Below are positions 6,555 through 11,897 of a stretch of DNA of 11,897 bases, piece after piece. Every line of letters begins with the position of its first letter. Within the stretch, counting starts at the first letter, position 1. The position numbers and the translations under genes are program-made. The notes below the pieces were generated by a model. That model worked only from the letters and a program-made list of their open reading frames with translations, ran no database searches and was not told the origin of the DNA. The DNA lies in NCBI GenBank assembly GCA_016876055.1, contig VHDM01000035.1:1-11897 (forward strand), in the 5' to 3' direction. The stretch comes from Verrucomicrobiota bacterium. GTDB taxonomy: Bacteria; Verrucomicrobiota; Verrucomicrobiia; Methylacidiphilales; Verrucolacustridaceae.

Positions 6555-7576
6555 GAAAAAGTGCGGGAATTTTTTGCGCGGGGGTGGATCACCACGCAAC
6601 GGCTTTGGCGGAGCGGGAAGCGCTGGTCTCCCTGGCCGGGGAACGGTTGGTACCCCACCTGATCGAGCACAATGGGGCAGAAGAAGCGGTGTTTCTGAGC
6701 ACCTGCAACCGGGTGGAGATTTACGGGGTATCCAGGTGGCGGGGGCTGGAGATCACCGAGGCTCTGGTTCGGGCGATGCCGGCAAAGCTGGGGCAGGTGT
6801 GGCAGGCGACGCGGGGGGTGTACCTGCATGAAGGACTGGCCTGCTGGCGGCACTTGGCCGAGGTGGCAGCCGGACTTCGCTCCATGGTGATTGGGGAAGC
6901 GGAGATCCTCGGGCAGGTGCGGACGGCGTACCAGCGATCCGGCGAGCTGGGCGGAACCAGCAAGACCATGCACGGGCTATTTCAATCAGCTTTACGGGCG
7001 GCCCGCGCGGCCCGGCAGGCGGCGGGGTTTGGGAGGGGGGATCCTTCCGTGGGGCGGTGCGCGGCCGAGGCGTTGGCCGAGGAGATATCAGAACAGGCGG
7101 TCGGACCCCTCCTGATTTTGGGAGCCGGGCACACCGCGCGGAGCTTTGGGCAGGCGGTCAGGGAGCAGGGTTTTTCCAAAATCTGGGTGTCTTCGCGTAC
7201 GACCGAGCGGGCAGCGTCGCTGGCGGCAGAACTTGGCGGGGAGACGGTGCTGTGGAGCCGATGGGGAGAGGCGACGAGGGCGTGCGGAGTGCTGGCATCT
7301 GCCTTGAACGGGGGGGAATTAGCCTGGAATGGCTCGGTGACGGAGTCAGGTCCCGTGGCCTTGGTGGATCTGGGAGTTCCGAGAACGCTGACCCAAATCC
7401 GCCGGTCCTATCCGCAAGCTTTCTGGTTGGATCTGGAGGAGTTGGCGAAGCGGAGGGAGGTGCTGCCCGAATCGCTCGGTTCCATCCACCGCGCGGAGGA
7501 GGTGTTGCGGGCCCATGAACGCAGCTGGATCCATGGGGGTGGGCGGCAAAGCACGGCACGCAGTTCGGAGGGATGA
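6551..7576 (+). CDS. hemA: Glutamyl-tRNA reductase, short form without the C-terminal dimerisation domain
   Basis: It reduces Glu-tRNA(Glu) with NADPH to glutamate-1-semialdehyde, the committed step of C5 tetrapyrrole synthesis. The catalytic domain opens with GVDHHATALAEREAL, the family N-terminal signature. It contains the nucleophile C52 in STCNRVEIYG and the conserved H101 before VAAGLRSMVIGEAEILGQ (111-122 for the second part). The NADPH-binding domain has GAGHTA at 191-196. The spinal-helix region begins around DLEELAKRRE, but the protein stops at 341 residues. Canonical enzymes of about 420 continue with roughly 80-100 residues forming the V-shaped dimer. Short versions occur in chlamydiae, so this looks like a lineage trait and not a frameshift. 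GAGG at 6542-6545, five bases before ATG 6551, is a good Shine-Dalgarno. Both ends overlap neighbours by ATGA. Haem feedback on HemA stability is known in other bacteria; nothing here shows it. Confidence 0.95.
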   Translation: MRKSAGIFCAGVDHHATALAEREALVSLAGERLVPHLIEHNGAEEAVFLSTCNRVEIYGVSRWRGLEITEALVRAMPAKLGQVWQATRGVYLHEGLACWRHLAEVAAGLRSMVIGEAEILGQVRTAYQRSGELGGTSKTMHGLFQSALRAARAARQAAGFGRGDPSVGRCAAEALAEEISEQAVGPLLILGAGHTARSFGQAVREQGFSKIWVSSRTTERAASLAAELGGETVLWSRWGEATRACGVLASALNGGELAWNGSVTESGPVALVDLGVPRTLTQIRRSYPQAFWLDLEELAKRREVLPESLGSIHRAEEVLRAHERSWIHGGGRQSTARSSEG

Positions 7577-8463
7577 ACCTTCGCTTGGGGACCCGGGGAA
7601 GCCGGTTGGCGAGGGTGCAGGCCCGCCGGGTGGCGGAGCGGATTCGCCAAGCCAGCCCAGGCACGGGGGTGGAACTGGTCATCATCCAGACCACGGGAGA
7701 TGAACGATCGGAGTTTGGGGAAGAACTACCGGAGGAGTTGGGGGAGTTTAGCTCTGCGTTGGAGCAGCAGCTTATCCGGAAGGTCATTGATGCAGCCGTG
7801 CACAGCGCCAAGGACCTGCCGACCCGACTGGCGGCCAATCTGTGCGTGGCGGCCTACCCGGAGCGGGTGGACCCCCGGGATGCCCTGGTTCGCAAGCGGG
7901 AGGATTCTGAGAATCCCTTCCGGGGTGCGGTCGTGGCCACCGGGAGCCCACGGCGGGACATGTTTTGGCGGGAGAAGTGGAAGGAGACCAAGATCCGCGG
8001 AATCCGTGGGAACGTGGACCGGAGGCTGGACAAGCTGCAGGACGATCCGTCCTTGTGGGGCTTGATCCTGGCGTGTGCCGGCATTGATCGGCTGGGCGGA
8101 TTAACGGAAAAGTTAGTCATGGAACGGTTAGATCCAACTTGGATGGTACCTGCGCCTGGCCAGGGGGCGTTGGCGGTGGAGTGCCGGGTGGAGGACCGTA
8201 AAGTGCGCAAGGTTCTGGAAAAGATTGATGATTCGTCGGTGCGGGCCTGCGTGGAAGCCGAGAAAGGCTTTTTGCAAAGGTGGGGCGGGGGGTGTTCCGA
8301 ATCGTTAGGGGCTTTGGGGACAATGAATCCCATGGGCATGATCCATCTGCGGGCAGCGGTTCGGGACCGGCATGGCGGGGTGCAGCGTGCCCACATGGGA
8401 GGTCCCGCGTCAGAACCCGAGACCTTGGGAGTGCGTTTGGCTGAAGAGATGCGCCGTGGGTAA
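7573..8463 (+). CDS. hemC: Porphobilinogen deaminase (hydroxymethylbilane synthase)
   Basis: It polymerises four porphobilinogen units into hydroxymethylbilane, using a covalently attached dipyrromethane cofactor. The 296-residue length is slightly below the usual 305-315. LGTRGSRLARVQA opens the protein. The catalytic aspartate is D81 in HSAKDLP (E. coli D84), the substrate-binding arginines are in GSPRRD and RGNVDRRLDKL, and PAPGQGALAVECR follows. The cofactor cysteine is C241 in GGGCSES (E. coli C242). Some normally conserved positions differ: the GKGLF-type loop is replaced by GEFSSALEQQL without its lysine, and the sequence after the cofactor cysteine is SESLGA in place of (Q/R)VPIGA. 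The start ATG overlaps the hemA stop. A strong GGAGGG at 7567-7572 touches the ATG, leaving almost no spacer, so initiation may depend on coupling to hemA translation. Confidence 0.94.
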   Translation: MNLRLGTRGSRLARVQARRVAERIRQASPGTGVELVIIQTTGDERSEFGEELPEELGEFSSALEQQLIRKVIDAAVHSAKDLPTRLAANLCVAAYPERVDPRDALVRKREDSENPFRGAVVATGSPRRDMFWREKWKETKIRGIRGNVDRRLDKLQDDPSLWGLILACAGIDRLGGLTEKLVMERLDPTWMVPAPGQGALAVECRVEDRKVRKVLEKIDDSSVRACVEAEKGFLQRWGGGCSESLGALGTMNPMGMIHLRAAVRDRHGGVQRAHMGGPASEPETLGVRLAEEMRRG

Positions 8464-9895
8464 GGTCGGCAAAGTTTGGTTGGTGGGAGCCGGACCGGGA
8501 GATCCGGGGCTGCTTACCCTCAGGGGTCGCGCCGTGCTTGGCCGGGCGGATGTGGTGTTTTTTGATCGGCTGGTGAATCCCGGCATTCTGGTGTGGGCCA
8601 AGCCCGGGGCCGAGGCGATCGATGTGGGCAAGGAGCCCGGAGGGAAAAGGGCCGAACAGCCCGATATTTGTCATGGCCTGATCCAGGCAGCCCGGAAGGG
8701 CAAGGAGGTAGTACGTTTGAAGGGAGGAGATCCATTTGTGTTTGGTCGTGGCGGAGAGGAGGCGGAGGCGCTGGCCAAGGCGGGAATCCCTTTTGAGGTG
8801 GTGCCCGGGGTCACCGCTGGGGTGGCGGCTCCAGCAATGGAAGGTATTCCAGTGACCCAGCGGGGACTGAGCACGGAGTTGGTGTTCAAAATTGGATCCC
8901 GGGCCGAAGGATCGGTCAGCGGAAAAACCTTAGTGGGTTACATGTCGGTGGAAGGACTGGAGGAGTTTCTGCAACGGGCGGTGGAGTCTGGATTTTCGCC
9001 GGAAACTCCAGCAGCCCTGATTTCGCGGGGGACCTGCCGGGGTCAGAGGTCGGTAGTTTCGACCGTGGGAAATCTCTCCAAGGACGCCAACAGAGCTGCG
9101 ATCCGTGCTCCTGCCGTCGTGGTGGTGGGAGGAGTGGTGGGCCTCAGGAGATGGGTGGGGAAGCAGGTGCGGGGTCGTTTGGCTGGGCAACGGGTGGTCC
9201 TGACCGTCAGCAAGGCATTGGGCAAAGGTTGGCGGGAGGTGTTTGAGAAAGAGGGGGCGGAGGTGTGGGAGCTGCCGATGACTGAGATACGGAACCTTAG
9301 GCCTAAGGCTTCGTGGGCCGATCAAATTGCAAAAACAACATGGATTGTCTTTACCAGCGGGGCAGGGGTGCGAACCCTGATGGGACTTGTGGGAGATTTG
9401 CGTAAGTTGGCCGGGAAAAAGATCGCGGTCGTTGGCAGGTCAACCGCCGAGATTCTTCAGTCCATCGGACTAAGGGCGGACTTTGTCGGTCCGGGACCAG
9501 GGGCAGAGGCTTTCGCCAAGGTCTGGCCGGGAAAGAAAGTAGATCCCATCCTACATGTCACCGGGAACTCGGAAGATGGAAGGTTTATGGGAATTCTCCA
9601 AAAAAGAGGATTCCGGGTCGGGCGAATTGTGGCGTATCGAAACGCCCAGCCTGTACGTCCTCCTCAATTCATTCAAAATGCTCTTCAACAAGAGGGTGCG
9701 GATTGGGTGGTTTTTGCCAGCGGGACAGCCGCGGAGCGCTTCCGACGACTCGTTCCCAAGGCGCCCTATGAGCCCAAGGCGGCGGTGATCGGGCCGGCCA
9801 CCGCCAAGGTGGCCAAGGCCTGTGGCTGGAATGTTCGGGTCATAGCCCGGGAGGTATCGTCGCAGGGCGTCCTCACAGGCATATTTCGATCATGA
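8456..9895 (+). CDS. cobA-hemD: Uroporphyrinogen-III C-methyltransferase / uroporphyrinogen-III synthase fusion
   Basis: This bifunctional protein has 479 residues. Residues 1 to about 240 are SUMT, which methylates uroporphyrinogen III at C2 and C7 to give precorrin-2. It shows GAGPGDPG (11-18), LKGGDPFVFGRGGEE from 88 and VPGVTAG from 116. The expected THR segment reads TQRG. Residues from about 242 (AGQRVVLT) to the end are HemD, which cyclises hydroxymethylbilane with inversion of ring D; VFTSGAGV, HVTGNSEDGR and VVFASGTAAERF are its recognisable strand-loop segments. The reading frame is open 28 codons further upstream, to an ATG at 8372. That extension lies inside hemC and lacks family similarity. 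GTG 8456 starts right before the GKVWLVGAG strand, with GAAGAG a few bases upstream, and overlaps hemC by 8 bases. The fusion lets one gene complete uroporphyrinogen III and open the siroheme/cobalamin branch. Confidence 0.94.
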   Translation: MGKVGKVWLVGAGPGDPGLLTLRGRAVLGRADVVFFDRLVNPGILVWAKPGAEAIDVGKEPGGKRAEQPDICHGLIQAARKGKEVVRLKGGDPFVFGRGGEEAEALAKAGIPFEVVPGVTAGVAAPAMEGIPVTQRGLSTELVFKIGSRAEGSVSGKTLVGYMSVEGLEEFLQRAVESGFSPETPAALISRGTCRGQRSVVSTVGNLSKDANRAAIRAPAVVVVGGVVGLRRWVGKQVRGRLAGQRVVLTVSKALGKGWREVFEKEGAEVWELPMTEIRNLRPKASWADQIAKTTWIVFTSGAGVRTLMGLVGDLRKLAGKKIAVVGRSTAEILQSIGLRADFVGPGPGAEAFAKVWPGKKVDPILHVTGNSEDGRFMGILQKRGFRVGRIVAYRNAQPVRPPQFIQNALQQEGADWVVFASGTAAERFRRLVPKAPYEPKAAVIGPATAKVAKACGWNVRVIAREVSSQGVLTGIFRS

Positions 9896-10227
9896 CTGCA
9901 GAGGAGCAGATGGATGGCGGGCACACGGCCTTGGCGTTGGGGGAGATGGAGGAGGCGGCCCAACATTATCGAAAGGCCACCCAGCTGGACCCCAGCTTGG
10001 CGGACGCCTGGCAGTCCCTGGGGATGGCGCTGGTGAAACTCGAAAAACTCGAGGAAGCGATTGAGGTCCTACAAAATCTTGTGCGCCTCAAACCCAAGGA
10101 CCAGTTGGCCTACAGCAGCCTATCTTTGGCGCTGGGCCGGGCTGGTAAAATCAAGGAAGCCGAGGAAGCAGCGGCGAAAGCGAAAGTGGCGGGGTGGGGA
10201 GGGGACCCGACGAAGCTTAAGGCCTGA
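9892..10227 (+). CDS. Small tetratricopeptide repeat protein
   Basis: This 111-residue protein consists almost wholly of three TPR units, at about residues 6-35 (GGHTALALGEMEEAAQHYRK, then QLDPS), 36-69 (ADAWQSLGMALVKLEKLEEA, then RLKP) and 70-103 (AYSSLSLALGRAGKIKEAEE, then AKAK). It has no signal peptide or membrane segment, so it is probably a cytoplasmic scaffold. Small three-repeat proteins of this kind, with the AYSSLS segment in the last repeat, are common in several bacterial phyla, but I know of no assigned function. Its ATG overlaps the cobA-hemD stop as ATGA, making it the last gene of the operon. It could bind one of the haem enzymes, but that is inferred from position only. It converges with the symporter gene. 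Confidence 0.85.
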   Translation: MTAEEQMDGGHTALALGEMEEAAQHYRKATQLDPSLADAWQSLGMALVKLEKLEEAIEVLQNLVRLKPKDQLAYSSLSLALGRAGKIKEAEEAAAKAKVAGWGGDPTKLKA

Positions 10228-10255
10228 AGTTTAAACCGAAGCCTGTTTGTTTTTG
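10220..10255 (+). terminator. Possible weak terminator after the haem operon
   Basis: AGGC (10220-10223) can pair with GCCT (10241-10244), with a mostly unpaired 17-base interior that includes the palindrome GTTTAAAC. A T-rich run (GTTTGTTTTTG) follows. It overlaps the last codons of the TPR gene and lies in the 41-base convergent gap. The 4-bp stem is short, so this is only a candidate. Confidence 0.3.
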
Positions 10256-10268
10256 TGAAGCTGAACGC

Positions 10269-11618
10269 TTAGGAAGGCTTAGAGAAGTAGCGGCGGGTTT
10301 CCGAGGTGATGACGCCGCTGAGCAAAAGCAAGGCGACGAGATTGGGGAGGGCCATGAGGCCGTTCATGATGTCGCAGAAGTTCCAAACGGCATCACTCTT
10401 CCAGATGGCACCGATAAAGACGGCCACGACCCAGAACAGCCGGTAAGGAAAGACCGAGCGGACCCCGAAAAGATATTCCACCGCCTTTTCCCCATAGTAC
10501 CCCCAGCCGAGGATGGTGGAGAAAACGAAGGTCAGCAGTCCGCCGATCAAAATAAGATCCCCCAAGGCCCCGATATGGTTAAAGGCCAAATCGCAGAGGC
10601 GAGCCTTGTTGAGGTCGGGAGCCGTCCAGTCGCCTGAGCTGACCACGACCAGACCGGTTAAGGCGCAAACTACCACTGTGTCCCAGAAAGTGCCGGTTCC
10701 TGAAACCAAGGCCTGCCGAACGGGGTCGCTGGTCCGGGCGGCGGCTGCGGCAATGGGGGCGCTGCCGAGCCCTGATTCGTTGGAGAAAAGTCCGCGGGCG
10801 ATCCCGTAGCGCATAGCTTCGGCAAGACCTGCCCCAAGGAAGCCCCCGACCGCGGCATGTCCGGTGAAGGCAGAAGTTACGATCAGCGAAAGAGCTGCCG
10901 GCAAACGATCGAACGTGCTGACCAGGATCACCAGGCAGCCCAACACATAAAAACCCGCCATCAAGGGCACCAAAAACCCGCAGAACCGGGCGATGGATTT
11001 AATCCCACCGAGAATCACGACTGCAGTGAGACCCGCCATGGCCAACCCCAGCCCAAGGCGGATGGAGTCATCGGCCTGGGTAAGGCCGAGCACCGTCTTC
11101 TTGACCAAAACCATCTCCGCGATGGCGTTGGACTGGGCCATGTTACCGATCCCAAAAGCAGCCACGGCCGTGAACAGGGCGAACAAAATACCCGCCCAGC
11201 GGGCGTTGAGGCCGCGTTCCAAGACAAACATGGGCCCGCCGGACATTTCCCCGCGGCTGTTTTGGATGCGGTATTTTACGGCCAACAGGGCTTCGGAATA
11301 TTTTGTGGCGATGCCAAAGACCCCGGTGAGCCACATCCAAAAGACCGCCCCCGGCCCCCCGATGAGAACCGCACCAGCCACGCCGTAGATGTTTCCCATA
11401 CCAATGGTGGCCGCCAATGCGGTCATGAGTGAGCTAAATTGACTGATGTCGCCGGGTGCGCCGGGATCCTTGGCCACGGACAGGCGCAGGGCGGTGCCGA
11501 GGTGTTTTTGGATGAAGCCTGTTTTCCAGGTCAGAAAGAGATGCGTCCCAAACAGGAGAGCCACCAACCAAGGCCCCCAGACCAGTGAGGCGGCTTGGGA
11601 AAGGAGGGAGTCCAACAC
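10269..11618 (-). CDS. Sodium:alanine symporter family (AGCS) transporter
   Basis: This inner-membrane secondary transporter of the AGCS family (AlsT/DagA/AgcS type) probably imports alanine, glycine or a related amino acid with Na+. Its 449 residues form about ten or eleven hydrophobic segments. Family signatures are LLFGTHLFLTWKTGFIQ near 21-37, SLMTALAATIGMGNIYGVAG (63-82) with GGPGAVFWMW (87-96), SGGPMFVLERGL, FGIGNMAQSNAIAE, GLFSNESGLGSAP and FWDTVVVCALTGL. In the substrate/Na+ motif the common TGN reads MGN (GMGNIYGVAGA), a change seen in some AGCS subgroups. GTG 11618 is the start; AGGA lies about 13 bases upstream, which is rather far. It begins 4 bases after the stop of the upstream TPR gene, so the two are probably cotranscribed. 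Exact substrate cannot be assigned from sequence. Confidence 0.93.
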   Translation of the reverse strand: MLDSLLSQAASLVWGPWLVALLFGTHLFLTWKTGFIQKHLGTALRLSVAKDPGAPGDISQFSSLMTALAATIGMGNIYGVAGAVLIGGPGAVFWMWLTGVFGIATKYSEALLAVKYRIQNSRGEMSGGPMFVLERGLNARWAGILFALFTAVAAFGIGNMAQSNAIAEMVLVKKTVLGLTQADDSIRLGLGLAMAGLTAVVILGGIKSIARFCGFLVPLMAGFYVLGCLVILVSTFDRLPAALSLIVTSAFTGHAAVGGFLGAGLAEAMRYGIARGLFSNESGLGSAPIAAAAARTSDPVRQALVSGTGTFWDTVVVCALTGLVVVSSGDWTAPDLNKARLCDLAFNHIGALGDLILIGGLLTFVFSTILGWGYYGEKAVEYLFGVRSVFPYRLFWVVAVFIGAIWKSDAVWNFCDIMNGLMALPNLVALLLLSGVITSETRRYFSKPS

Positions 11619-11622
11619 GGGA

Positions 11623-11897
11623 CTAGCGTTTTCCTACTTTTTTGGCGGTGGCGCGGATTTTATCCCTGAGAACGACGGGCGGACCACCAACGAGCAGGGC
11701 CTGGCGGTAGTTTTCGATGGCTTCCGGTTTTCGCCCGAGGGCTGCGAGGATATCCGCGTAATGCTCCAATAGGATGGGGTCATCGGGAACCTGCTGGAGG
11801 GCTTTGACCATGAGGGACTCGGCCCCACGGGGATCGCCCATCCTAAAGAGGGCCCATGCCAGACTGTCGAGATAGGCCGGATTGTCGGGGTTTAGTT
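11623..11897 (-). CDS. TPR-containing protein, C-terminal part
   Basis: This is a partial gene entering from the right edge; the last 90 residues are visible. The internal ATG at 11841 is not the true start, because the frame stays open to the window end and reads LNPDNPAYLDSLAWALFRMG there. That segment is a typical TPR helix pair (DNPAYLDSLGWAL-type) found near the C-terminus of long bacterial TPR proteins. Two further repeats follow: GAESLMVKALQQVPDDPILL, then EHYADILAALGRKPEAIENY, and a basic tail, KIRATAKKVGKR. Such C-termini occur in outer-membrane or periplasmic TPR proteins encoding many repeats, but the N-terminus is needed to judge location. It lies immediately upstream of the AGCS symporter. 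Function unknown. Confidence 0.85.
   Translation of the reverse strand, partial: LNPDNPAYLDSLAWALFRMGDPRGAESLMVKALQQVPDDPILLEHYADILAALGRKPEAIENYRQALLVGGPPVVLRDKIRATAKKVGKR

Noticed and set aside
5535..6599. Minus-strand open frame of 354 codons opposite the methyltransferase and thioredoxin-like genes
   Set aside because: It has no recognisable domain or start context and spans three plus-strand genes with overlapping starts and stops, so it is a shadow.
8372..8455. 28-codon N-terminal extension of the cobA-hemD frame
   Set aside because: The added residues overlap hemC and do not resemble SUMT N-termini. GTG 8456 sits exactly before the first conserved strand.
11623..11841. A 72-residue protein starting at the ATG at 11841
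   Set aside because: The frame continues upstream to the window end with clear TPR sequence, so this ATG is internal to a larger gene.

Overview
The window is a GC-rich, densely coded bacterial chromosome segment made almost entirely of housekeeping genes. It carries two aminoacyl-tRNA synthetase genes, a lysine 2,3-aminomutase, an rRNA-methyltransferase-like gene, most of the early tetrapyrrole pathway, a sodium:alanine-type symporter and two TPR proteins. Three traits together suggest a PVC-group bacterium, most likely Verrucomicrobiota: a threonyl-tRNA synthetase without its N-terminal TGS domain, a short glutamyl-tRNA reductase without the C-terminal dimerisation domain, and a cobA-hemD fusion. 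This placement is an inference from memory of those families and has not been tested by phylogeny.

Layout. Bases 1-125 (minus strand) are the 5' end of hemB, cut by the left edge and preceded by a clear TATAAT box. A 131-base divergent gap follows. cysS (257-1666) and thrS (1676-3484) lie close together on the plus strand. After a 165-base gap comes a tight plus-strand operon of seven genes: kamA (3650), an RlmI-like methyltransferase (4798), a secreted thioredoxin-fold-like protein (5958), hemA (6551), hemC (7573), cobA-hemD (start corrected to GTG 8456) and a small TPR protein (9892-10227). Every junction in this run overlaps: five by 4 bases (ATGA or TTGA) and one by 8 bases. A short convergent gap with a possible terminator separates it from a minus-strand unit made of the 3' end of a TPR gene (11623 to the right edge) followed by an AGCS symporter (10269-11618).

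How the genes work together. HemA reduces glutamyl-tRNA in the C5 pathway. HemB (5-aminolevulinate to porphobilinogen), HemC (to hydroxymethylbilane) and the HemD half of the fusion (to uroporphyrinogen III) carry the route on. The CobA half diverts uroporphyrinogen III to precorrin-2 for siroheme or cobalamin. HemL is the only early step not seen here. The aminoacyl-tRNA synthetases and the methyltransferase serve translation. KamA makes beta-lysine, but its use cannot be read from this window.

No mobile element, CRISPR array, tRNA, rRNA or defence system is visible. The most unusual points are domain losses and changed residues in otherwise standard enzymes (ThrRS, KamA, HemA, HemC) and an unrecognised exported protein translationally linked to hemA.
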